Positions 23,034 to 31,862 of a stretch of 64,000 nt of DNA are shown here, in pieces. Numbering within the stretch: position 1 is the first letter of the stretch; each line of letters opens with the position of its first letter. The stretch lies in contig NC_135132.1 in NCBI RefSeq assembly GCF_050908995.1, positions 925,001-989,000 on the forward strand, read 5' to 3'. Source of the stretch: Andrena cerasifolii (Eukaryota > Arthropoda > Insecta > Hymenoptera > Andrenidae). Position numbers and translations under genes: made by a program. The notes under the pieces are model-generated. The model did not search any database. It was not told the DNA's origin and saw only the letters and a program-made list of their open reading frames with translations.

Positions 23034-24783
23034 ATGGACATGTTTAAACGCGCGAATTTCACGTTGACCAAGGTGTAACGTTCTCGAACGAGACGTTGCC
23101 GTTTAGTTACAGGAGATTCCACAAGTAGAGCGGTTTACTCGTGGAATAGTGGGATTGGTTCGGGTGGCATGCGATAAAGAAATGAATTTCACGAACGAGA
23201 GTCCTTCTTTTAACAATAATTAACAAAAATAGTTTATTCAAAGAAAGATTATTGAGTTGAACAATAGTACGACGCGGAATTACGCGAACTTGTATTAGAA
23301 CGCAACGACACGTTGATCGGTAAAACAGAATACTGTTCGATTTTCGCTCGTGACTCTAGGTCGATATAATAGAACGCAAAATTAACTTAAATATTACTTC
23401 GATCGGTACGAATGACGTTTTAGTCAAAGAAAATAGTAACTGACGCTTGGTCGAAAAGAAATAGTAGTTGACGCTTGGTCGAAAATAAATAGAACGTAGG
23501 ATTGCACTTAGCTGATATAGAAATATAAAGATACGATACTAAATCGTTGATTAAATATGGAAATGTCGACTCGAAGTCGGTATGACGTATAATACGAGAA
23601 TTGACTCTTTGGTCGATATAGAATGTTAAGTTGAAAGTTGAGAGTGTTCTTTATCCTGGGTTCCAATAGCTTCCAGTTGCCTATCAGCTGGTCCACGCTT
23701 TCTAGGATTGGTGCTAAGGTGCCTCGTTAAAAGCGGCCTTAGTTGTAGATTCCACGTTGCTCAGGTGTCTGGTCAAACGGCCTGAGATGGTAGCCAAGGT
23801 GCCTAGTCGAGCGCCTCGGATGGTAGAGTGCGAATGATGTTGAATGTCTTTTTGGTGCCGGTACAAGCGTCTCGGGGAGAGTCGTGAAATTAATAGTGGA
23901 ATCCCAACCAATGTGCCTAGTCGAGCGCCTCGGAGAGAGTGTGAATGGTTTGGATGTCTCATGATCTCTGCTCTCTGCTGCATGCGGGTCTATATTTATA
24001 CCAATCTGTGAAACCTTGCTCGCACCAATCACTTGTCGCACTTTTACGCGCACCAATTAGCTTTTGTATTTGGTTTAGACCAATCAGGTGCTACACTCGC
24101 TGTTGAGGAGTTTGAATTTCGCGCTATGCCAAAACAAGCGACGATCACAAGCCCTCAAAGAGGCGCTCGGTAAGCGCCCTCTCTACTACCGGGTAGAAGC
24201 ATGCTATGTGGTTACGTCAACAGGTCGTACAATAAAGAGTTTTCTTGCTCAGCAAGATAAAGTCAAGTGAGTTTGATTTATTACAAGCCTGATATCAACA
24301 CTCGCGTTTCACTCGATGTTCGAAAGATCGTACGTTTAGCGCATGCGCACTCCATCCGCTCGCGGTCCGCACTCGGTTCACTCGCTCGGTTGAATGACAC
24401 TGCGCATGCGTTCACTTCACTTAGTTCTTTGACTCGTCGCTAGGTTGCATTCATCCATACGTGCATACTTGTCTTATTGCTAATACAAATGATTTAGGTA
24501 GAATATAACATAATACAAGAATTAGAATAATAAAAGGAAATATTCTAATGGCGACTCGTCGCGGTACGTTACAAAGGACTGTAAGAGTTTGTGTACCGCT
24601 AAAGAATGTAGTGCTTTTATGCAGAGGTGTGACAATGTACTAGATCTTATCGAAGTGTTTCAGTGTTCAGACCGTGTACGCGACAGTAGTAAACGTCGGG
24701 TACAAGTTATCGTTAGACATCTTAATGTAATAAAATTGGAGGCGTATTTGAAACTGTTAGAGCTGGAGGAGATTGAGGAGTAG
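23034..24783 (+). pseudogene. Small Polinton ORF (module gene 1), split by solo LTR
   Basis: The ATG at 23034 opens a frame that is cut after 40 bp by an LTR at 23074-24573. After the 3' copy of the AAGG target duplication the same frame continues from 24578 to a stop at 24781-24783. The total would be about 82 codons. The N-terminal ~60 residues align without gaps to the start of the polymerase ORF at 25483 (shared M-F-K, L, E, M-x-R-C-D, L-I, Q, R-V, K-x-R). They also align to the ORF at 24841 (shared T-L, C, L-C-T, C, R, D, L). The C-terminus is acidic (LLELEEIEE). The function is unknown and no known domain is recognised. The LTR presumably destroys expression. Confidence 0.7.
23074..24573 (+). 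mobile_element. Solo LTR (probable Ty3/gypsy type) inside Polinton gene
   Basis: Begins TGTAACG and ends CGTTACA, a perfect inverted terminal heptamer. It is flanked by a 4-bp duplication AAGG (23070-23073 and 24574-24577). Length 1500 bp. An AATAAAG signal at about 24231 suggests + orientation. No gag or pol is present, so this is a solo LTR left by recombination between two LTRs. The interior has degenerate repeats of a GCCTAGTCGAGCGCCTCGGA block near 23800 and 23915. Confidence 0.8.
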
Positions 24784-24822
24784 GAGGTGGGAGAGGCGCG
24801 AACATAGTTCTAATGCTGAAAA

Positions 24823-25434
24823 ATGGATGTAATGAAAAAAATGGATGTAATTTTGAAAGTGTATAAAACGTTGTCGCAGAGTTGTATGGATTTGTGCACG
24901 ATTGAGCAATGCAAGAACTGGGTATGCAGGTACGATGAATTCATGCATCTTGAAATGCATAAGATGTACGACACCGTACGCGTGCAATCATTGTGCGAGG
25001 CAGCGTGGACCAGTATTTTTAATTATGGTGTAGAAAATTTTACACGCGAGAAGTGCGAGCTGTTGAACCATATAGCGCGATACGGTAGTGCGCGGGAATG
25101 TATGGTGTCATGTATTGTGGGAGACAAAGACACGTACAGACAGAAGTACGGATACGCGTATATACCGAAGGAGGAGTATATCACAGCGATAGCGTGTACA
25201 CCATTGATGTTATTACGTGATACTGAAAATAACGTGGAGAAAGTGCGCAAAGGATTGTATCCTGTAAGGGTAATGTCCGTATATACTTTCGTAGGAGATG
25301 AATTTATTCGTTTTCTGCAAGAGCATCCGAAACGTACTAGGCCTGGTGTACCTATCCGATTTCCTGACGCGGATTTAACTACTTGGCGTAAACGTATTAT
25401 GTCGGTATATAGAGTAACGACCTTTAATCTCTGA
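24823..25434 (+). CDS. Polinton ORF of unknown function (module gene 2)
   Basis: Open frame of 203 codons. Two in-frame starts, ATG 24823 and ATG 24841, lie in a short duplicated stretch. The second gives MDVILKVYKTLSQSC, which aligns without gaps to the start of the upstream small gene, so 24841 (197 residues) is the likelier start. The first ~50 residues carry the same module as gene 1 and the polymerase N-terminus (DLCTIEQCKNWVCRYD). The remainder (about residues 55-197) has no recognisable family and no membrane segment. It ends 48 bp before the polymerase ORF. Its intact frame contrasts with the broken neighbours. A role tied to the polymerase is inference only. Confidence 0.7.
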   Translation: MDVMKKMDVILKVYKTLSQSCMDLCTIEQCKNWVCRYDEFMHLEMHKMYDTVRVQSLCEAAWTSIFNYGVENFTREKCELLNHIARYGSARECMVSCIVGDKDTYRQKYGYAYIPKEEYITAIACTPLMLLRDTENNVEKVRKGLYPVRVMSVYTFVGDEFIRFLQEHPKRTRPGVPIRFPDADLTTWRKRIMSVYRVTTFNL

Positions 25435-25482
25435 TTCTGAACTGTGATTGTGAGGAAGAAAAAAAAATAAAAAAAAATAGAG

Positions 25483-28400
25483 ATGTTCAAGAACGCGTTC
25501 GTGGTGTTGTCTCGGATGTCCGGACTTTTGAAAAGCACCGCGGAATTCCGCGACTGGATGGACAGATGTGATCAGACAATATGTCTTATCGTCGAGTATC
25601 AGCAAGGCGAACGCGTACCGGTGTGCACGAAACAGCGGATGGTATCGCTGCTTGCGCGGACAAAAATATTGCGTGCGATAGTGCGTGGACGGTTATCGCG
25701 TGAAGGTTGCGGACTCGCTGCTCGAGCGACGGTACCCAAGGTCGTGTGGGAGGAACTTGAAACCACGTTCGAGAAATTTACGAAGCATCGCGGCGTGTCC
25801 GTGAACACCGCTCTCAACGCCGAATTCATGTTTCGGAACGAGACAGACGTGAAGCGTTTCGCAACGCGTAATCAAGTACTTTTTATGTTTTCGAATGTTC
25901 GCGAGTGGTACACGAAGCAAGTGGTAGCTCCGACGTTGATCGCGATAGAGGAGTTTCAGGAACGCGAGAGCGGATGGACCTTACGGGCAGTGCAGAATCT
26001 CGTAATAAATATCAACAAACACAATCCACTCCGCGCCGGCTGCAACGTACCGCTTCCACGAGTGATCGTGGCGAAAAAAGCGGTGGTGAACGTTCAGTGC
26101 AAAGAGAACGCGTGTTTTTTGTGGTCGGTCGTCGCTATTCTGTCGTACCCGCACTATTCGACGGTGCTCCGCACGGATGCTCTGAGACTTCCCATGTCGA
26201 TGGATCAGGTGCAGAAGTTCGAGGTGCCGAACGATGTATCCGTGAACGTGTACCTATGGTCCGATGACGAAGGTTGCTTGCCTCTACGCGTGACCGGCAA
26301 CAAGCGAGAGGGAAGACACGCGAACCTGTTGTTGGTACAAGATCCCAAGGATGCGCAGCGGTATCATTTCGCGTGTATTCGCAGTCTCTCTCGGCTGATT
26401 TCCAGACAATTGCGCAACCATCATAGCCAAGTGTTCGTTTGCGATAGGTAAGCAAATAATAAAAAAAAATTCCAGCGATATGCGACGAAGCGTTTGCATT
26501 GTTTTTTCCGTATACGTTTTAAGTGTCTGAACTTTTCCTCATCGGCAGAACGATTACAGCAGCACACCGTGGATTGTCTGCGGTTGAACGAGAGTGCAGT
26601 AGAATTGCCGTCCGACGAGGACAAATTTTTACGATTCGAACATTATGAGAGCAAGCAACGAATGCCGTTCGTCGTATACGCAGACTTTGAGTGCTTGCTG
26701 GAGAACATCGAGCAGTCACCGATGGATCATAGTCGCACGTACGCGTATCAACGTCACAAAGCTTATAGTGTAGGATACTATGTACATTGTTCTGTCGACG
26801 AGTCTCTGCGTAGATATCGAGTGTATCGCAGCGATACCGATTGTGTAGAGTGGTTCGTGCGCGAACTGCGCGAATTTGCAAACGTTGCGTTCTCGTGGTT
26901 ATGCATCAAGAAACCCCTGACGTCGTTGACGAAGCAACAGTGGCGGAGTTTTCGCGAAGCGACCGTATGTCACGTGTGCGATGGACTCTTCGACAGAGAT
27001 GAAGATGACGTGAAAGTACGCGATCATTGTCACTCGACGGGAGAGTACAGGGGCGCTGCTCATAGGTCGTGCAACTTGCGGTATCAACGTTCGTGCACGA
27101 TACCTGTGGTGTTCCACAACCTGTCCGGCTACGACGCGCACTTCGTGATCAAGGAGTTGGCAGACGCGTTCAAGGGCAAGATCAGCCTGCTACCGTTAAC
27201 GAAACAACGTTACATCTCGTTTACGAAGAACGTGGAGGACCTCAAGGGCGAACACAAGGATTGGCGAAAAATGTTGAAGTTTGGAATCGTCGATTCCTTC
27301 ATGTTCTTGGCTGCGAGTCTGCAGAAACTCGCGTCGGATCTCGGGAAAGAGAGACTGACGATTCTACGACGAGAGTTTCAACATCTACCGGACGAGCAAT
27401 TCGATCTCCTGACCAGGAAGGGGATCTTCCCATACGATTACGTAACCACGTACGACAAGTTGAACGACACGCGACTGCCGCCTCGCGAAGCATTCCATAA
27501 TAGACTGAACGATAGCGACGCGTCGGAGTCTGATTACGCGCACGCAACGAACGTGTGGAACAGTTTTAATACGCAGACATTACGCAAGTATAGTATACTT
27601 GTATCTCAAAAGGGACGTGCTGTTACTCGCGGACGTGTTCGAGAACTTTCGCATCGACTCTAAAGCGAGCTACGAATTGGATCCCGCGCATTATTGTACG
27701 TTACCGGCATTCACGTGGGACGCGATGCTTAAATACATGCACGTCGAATTGGAACTGCTCACTGACGTGGACATGGTGTTGTTCGTGGAGCGTGGCATAC
27801 GCGGTGGCCTGAGTCAGTGTTCGCATAGGTATGCGTACGCCAACAACAAATATCTTCCGACGTCGATGTACGACTCGTCGAAACCATCCACATACTTGAT
27901 GTACTTCGACGTGAACAACCTGTACGGATGGGCAATGTCCCAGGCGATGTCGCAGGGTGGATTTCGATGGATGGACGAGGTGGCGGTGGCCGATTTGGAC
28001 GTAAATTCCTTGCCGGAGGACGATGGGCCCGAGGGCTATCTGCTGGAAGTGGATCTTGAGTATCCACAGGAGATTCACAACGCGCACGGCGACCTTCCGT
28101 TCTGCCCTGAACGCGAGCACGCGACCGCCGGTAAACAAACCAAGCCGCTCACCACGGTCCGCGATAAGGAGCGATATGTGATCCATTATCGATACCTGAA
28201 GCAGTGCGTTCGGTACGGACTCCGCGTATCGCGAATTCACCGTGTTCTGCGATTCGAACAATCGCATTGTTTGCGCGGTTACATTACCCTGAACACAGAG
28301 TTGAGAACGCGAGCTACCAGCGACTTTCAGAAAACGCTATACAAACTTATGAAAGACGATGGAAAATGTTCGAAATCGAGTGGACGTGCGACTGATTACG

Positions 28401-28865
28401 CGATGGGACGGTCGTTTTGGCGCCGAAACGTTAATTGCTAGACCTAATTTTCACAGTCGAGTAATATTTTCAGAACATTTAATCGCTATCGAGTTGCGGA
28501 AATTGAAAGTTAAATTCGATAAACCCATATACGTGGGTATGAGTGCGTTGGATGTGTCTAAGGTATGCTTGTATGAATTTCATTATGCGTATATGCGTGC
28601 GAGGTTTGCTGATCAGTGCAAGCTTTTGTATACGGACACCGACAGCCTCTTGTATCAGCTGAAGTGCGATTATGCGTACGAGGCAATGAAACGCGACGTC
28701 GTTGACCGTTTCGATACCAGCGATTACACGGCGGACAATCCGTATGGTATGCCGCGCGTAAACAAGAAAGTGCCTGGTATTATGAAGGATGAAAATAACG
28801 GCAACGTAATGACAGAGTACGTGGGATTACGCGCCAAAATGTATGCGAGTCGAGTGTGTAACGCG
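25483..28865 (+). pseudogene. Polinton family B DNA polymerase, broken and 3'-truncated
   Basis: Residues 1-60 carry the module shared with genes 1 and 2. Around residues 211-279 lies a region with CFLWSV and a later GRHANLLL, possibly thiol-protease-like. Then come a C2H2-type finger (C-D-R ... C-L-N ... H-T-V-D-C), exonuclease motif I (YADFEC, 26677), an endonuclease-VII-like zinc insert (C-H-V-C at 26969 to H-R-S-C-N near 27070), exonuclease II (FHNLSGYDAHF, 27112), exonuclease III (LKRDVLLLAD, 27605), polymerase motif A (DVNNLYGWAM, 27908) and motif C (YTDTDS, 28629). Breaks: an in-frame TAA within a 75-bp insertion (26449-26523), a frame change near 27594, and a short deletion at about 28352 that removes motif B. 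The thumb region is missing after about 28865, where a deletion joins it to the integrase. Confidence 0.85.
26449..26523 (+). other. 75-bp insertion in polymerase gene resembling a small intron
   Basis: Lies between the C-D-R and C-L-N parts of the zinc finger. It starts with TAAGCAAAT just after AGG, so AG|GTAAGC is a near-perfect splice donor. It ends in a T-rich tract and TTTTAAG. Removing exactly 75 bp keeps the polymerase frame, but a canonical GT..AG excision would be 76 bp and shift it by one. It may therefore be a real intron with a later one-base loss, or a simple insertion. Confidence 0.5.
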
Positions 28866-28879
28866 GCGGCGGCGGCAGC

Positions 28880-29362
28880 GGTAGGACGCGTTCAAGGAGA
28901 ATTGTTTCCACATCAGGTTTTGAAGCGTGCGATTGAAACGCTCGACGATTGACGCTTTCATCACGCTGTACGTCGAGTAGTGGTTGATTCCGTGAGACGT
29001 CACGCATCGTTGAAACTCCGCGTTGTAGAACTCCTTTCCCATGTCGGTTTGTAGGTTTCGTGGGCATCTGCCGCTCCGTCGCAACACGGTCGCGAAAGCC
29101 GCGGTCACGTCGCGCCCGCATTTCATTTTCACGGCACAGCCCACGCGTACTTGCTGAACGTATCGATCATCGTGAGTATGTAGTTATGACCGCGATTGTA
29201 GCTATCGTATGCGCGCATTTCCACCAAGTCTGCCTGCCACAGATTATCGGAGCCTCGAGTGACGACGCGCCGCCGCGGGAAATTTCGTCTCGCGGAAGCA
29301 TGCAGTTCGTCGTACTCATAACGATGATGATGACGACAATAAGTATCCGCTAGTGCTACGAG
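28880..29362 (-). pseudogene. Polinton retroviral-type (rve) integrase, truncated both ends
   Basis: Read on the minus strand, the frame from 29362 shows YDELHASARRNFPRRRVV, then LWQADLVEMRAY with the first catalytic Asp, then YILTMIDTFSKYAWAV. A one-base loss near 29131 shifts the frame, which continues with CPRNLQTDMGKEF (second Asp) and KASIVERFNRTLQNLMWK (catalytic Glu). All three D,D,E residues remain. The N-terminal zinc-binding region and the C-terminal part are absent. The 3' end stops near 28880, where it meets the antiparallel polymerase at a GCG/GCA run. In working elements this enzyme inserts the linear DNA with a 6-bp duplication, matching the duplication seen here. Confidence 0.85.
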
Positions 29363-29376
29363 CTAACAACAACACC

Positions 29377-29791
29377 ATGAAAAGCGAGCTGTACTGCTCG
29401 TTCGTCGTGGACTTCACGAAATCGAACAACGTGGGATCGTTGTTGAGATTCTCGACGACACGTGTTTTAACACCGAAAACCGGCACGAGTTCGACGAACT
29501 CGTGAACATTATAACCGTTAACGTGATCAGAGTAACGTGCAACGTCACTACCGGTGCGTACAGCAACGATAAACCGGTACACACGATTCACGAATTTTCG
29601 CCTCGTGTGCCCCGGGATATAAGATATCGGAAACTCGGCGACACGTCATTTACCTGCCGATCGTTGCACGAACGATATACGATCTAACGGTACGTATCTT
29701 TGATCAATATGATCGTCCTATAGATTTTCGCGGAGAAGAAACAACGATTCGCTTACACGTGCAACGGCGCTCGCGCGACAAGATAACGTGA
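29377..29791 (+). pseudogene. Conserved Polinton protein with two frameshifts
   Basis: The ATG at 29377 begins MKSELYCSFVVDFTKSNNVG. The frame changes near 29495, continuing NIITVNVIRVTCNVTTGAYS then KPVHTIHEFSPRVP, and changes again near 29675, continuing DLTVRIFDQYDRPIDFRGEE to a TGA at 29789. I recognise this as a protein common among insect Polinton-like elements, placed just before the capsid gene. A minor capsid or penton-like role is plausible but not shown by the sequence. Full length would be about 138 residues. The 5' end abuts the truncated N-terminus of the integrase gene on the other strand. Confidence 0.65.
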
Positions 29792-29814
29792 CCACGCGCA
29801 CGTGAGTGCATAGC

Positions 29815-30072
29815 ATGTTGGTGTTCGATCACACGTACGACTCGTCGTTCACCGTCGCTGCTGCTGCTGCTGCTTCTACTCCTCTCGTCTCTGTCGCGCA
29901 TCATCGTCAAAGCGAAACAACATCACCACCACCACCATCAACAACAACAACAACAGGTGTGCTGATAAAAACGGGGAGCGGAACGAGAACAAGAAGAAGA
30001 AGAAGCGGAAAGCCGTTGACTCATCGAAACGCGCGTTTCCTACGATTCCTGGGATTCATCGTTACATACTAA
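29815..30072 (+). CDS. Small basic Polinton protein
   Basis: Open frame from ATG 29815, about 85 residues; an upstream in-frame GTG at 29806 is less likely. The layout is an alanine run (encoded by GCT repeats), a proline run, a threonine run, then a basic stretch ending RRRRSGKPLTHRNARFLRFL. The final L-T-x-x-N-x-x-F-L-x-x-L-G-F pattern resembles the C-terminus of short proteins I associate with this element class. It lies between the frameshifted gene and the capsid gene on the same strand. Homopolymer-coding triplet repeats make length changes likely. The function is unknown; a basic DNA- or capsid-associated protein is one guess. Confidence 0.45.
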   Translation: MLVFDHTYDSSFTVAAAAAASTPLVSVAHHRQSETTSPPPPSTTTTTGVLIKTGSGTRTRRRRSGKPLTHRNARFLRFLGFIVTY

Positions 30073-30099
30073 CATATCATTTATGTACATACGTACACG

Positions 30100-31290
30100 A
30101 TGTCTACCATATTGGACGTGACGAGTAGGCTGACTTTCGACGATCATATCACAAAGATCGAGGTGCACGCTTACAATCCGTACGCTAACACGACGTTCGA
30201 CAATAACGATGAGATAAGAATACCCATTCAGCAACAAGATCTGTACACGCTCCCGTGCGAAAGTTATCTGTACGTCGAAGGTCGTGTCTCTTTGATGACA
30301 GCCGCGATGACTTCCGAGGACGTGAAAGCCGCTGCGAGAGTTTTTCTGGACAACAACTGCGTCGCGTTCATGTTCGACGAGGTTCGATATGAACTGGACT
30401 GAGTGGAGATCGATCGTTCCATAAACCCGGGAATCACCACCGCGCTAAAACATTACGCGTCGTTGTCCGCCGACAGGAGCAAACCGCTGATGAACGCTGG
30501 TTGGAACCATGCCATCGCGTACGACAAAGACATTTTTAATAGCGCGGCGTTTAATTTCTGTATGCCCCTGAACGCGTTACTGGGATTGATTCGCGCGCGA
30601 GTCGATGCGAACGCGATGTCCGCAGCCTCCATTACCCCCGCGATAATACCGAAACTCAAGGTCAACAAGATACAATGGCGTATGCCCCACGTCGCGTTAG
30701 AAGAGATGAACAAATTGTCGATGCTAAGTCTCCTGCAAAGTGATCGATCGATCGCGATGAGTTTCCGATCGTGGGACCTGTACAAGTATCCATTGCTGCA
30801 AATGACTACGAAGCATACGTGGACCGTGAAAGCCTTGTCGCAGATGAAGAAACCACGATACGTGATATTCTCTATGCAAACCGATCGGAAGAATAATCTC
30901 GAGAATAGCGCGAGCAGATTCGACGCGTGCAAACTCACGAACGGACGATTGTTTCTGAATTCCGAGGCGTATCCGTACGACGACCCAAATTTGGATTTGG
31001 ATAAATCTAAATACGCGCTCCTGTACGATATGTACGCGAAATTTACCCGTTCCTACTATGGCTACGGCGAACAGTTGTTGAATACGATCGAATTCTTAAG
31101 TTACGCCCCTATCGCGATCATAGGTTGTTCTCGACAGAACGAGTCGGTGAAGAGTGCAACGGTGGACGTGCCAATCGACTTCGAGTGTAGAGATAACGTA
31201 CCAGCTAATATCACTGTATATTGTTTGCTCATACACGACCGTATAGTCCAGTATAGCCCTTTGACAAACGTCGTACGAAAAATCACGTGA
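30100..31290 (+). pseudogene. Putative Polinton major capsid protein, one premature stop
   Basis: A single frame of about 396 codons from ATG 30100 to TGA 31288-31290, interrupted only by an in-frame TGA at 30400-30402. The N-terminal part has EIRIPIQQQDLYTLP and CVAFMFDEVRYEL. The second part has NPGITTALKHYASL, FNFCMPLNALLGLI, SMSFRSWDLYKYPLLQ, WTVKALSQMKKPRYVIFSMQ, YALLYDMYAKFTRSYYGY and YCLLIHDRIVQYSPL. I recognise this as the abundant insect Polinton-like family generally taken as the double-jelly-roll capsid shell protein. The jelly-roll assignment comes from family knowledge rather than structure seen here. Apart from the stop the gene is intact, and its TGA overlaps the next ATG by one base. 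Confidence 0.75.
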
Positions 31291-31862
31291 TGCATGCAAC
31301 GACTACTATACCGATGATGACCGCAAAGACGTCAGTCGTTCTTCTACAACCGTCACCGATACTTCGACTAGTAATAATGTTGTCGGCAGTGGTTGATTTA
31401 CAAGGTTTTAAAACTACTCGAAACTTGTTTGTGCCGAAAGAAATCGCAATTCTAACAAATCATCATCGTCAGGATATTGCGACACATCATTGGCTCTTCG
31501 AGCCCCCATACGCGTACTCGCGTCTCTCGGCATTTGAAAAACGGCAGGCGACTTGGTTATCACAAAATCATTATGGTTTGCATTGGGTAGATGGATGGAT
31601 TCCGTATCGGAAACTACGATCCATGCTCACTCGTGAGCTTTCGACGGTTGACGCAATATTTGTAAAAGGAGCTGAAAAGCAGGAGTGGATCCTTGAGTTT
31701 ATATCTGAACCTACATTTAATATCGTTAAAATTAACGATATGTACAATGAGCAGGAGAAAACAAAGACAGCCATCCCTGAATTTTGCATTGAAAACTGTG
31801 ACACCGCCTCCAACATCAACTCTGTCATCTATGAAGACTCTAACGATGGCGATGATCGATGA
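31290..31862 (+). CDS. Conserved insect Polinton/transposon-associated protein, unknown function
   Basis: ATG 31290 overlaps the capsid stop (TGATG), so about 190 residues. Segments VVDLQGFKTTRNLFVPKEIA, HHWLFEPPYAY, NHYGLHWVDGWIPY and FVKGAEKQEWILEF fit a family seen widely in insect mobile DNA: V-D-I-Q-G-F, P-P-Y-P-F, H-G-L-x-W-x-D-G and V-K-G-x-E-K-x-x-W-L motifs. Its function is not established. The VVDxQGF...KEIAI start resembles the first motif of DEDDh-type nucleases, a weak analogy. The usual C-terminal Cys/His-rich tail is replaced by a Ser/Asp-rich end, so this copy may be C-terminally altered. Confidence 0.65.
   Translation: MHATTTIPMMTAKTSVVLLQPSPILRLVIMLSAVVDLQGFKTTRNLFVPKEIAILTNHHRQDIATHHWLFEPPYAYSRLSAFEKRQATWLSQNHYGLHWVDGWIPYRKLRSMLTRELSTVDAIFVKGAEKQEWILEFISEPTFNIVKINDMYNEQEKTKTAIPEFCIENCDTASNINSVIYEDSNDGDDR

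Noticed and set aside
27069..28267. Several 80-190 codon ORFs on both strands across the polymerase
   Set aside because: Shadows of the GC-richer polymerase coding sequence in other frames; none shows a domain.
28780..29121. 113-codon minus-strand ORF overlapping the integrase
   Set aside because: Out of frame with the D,D,E motifs of the integrase. The true frame is the neighbouring one.
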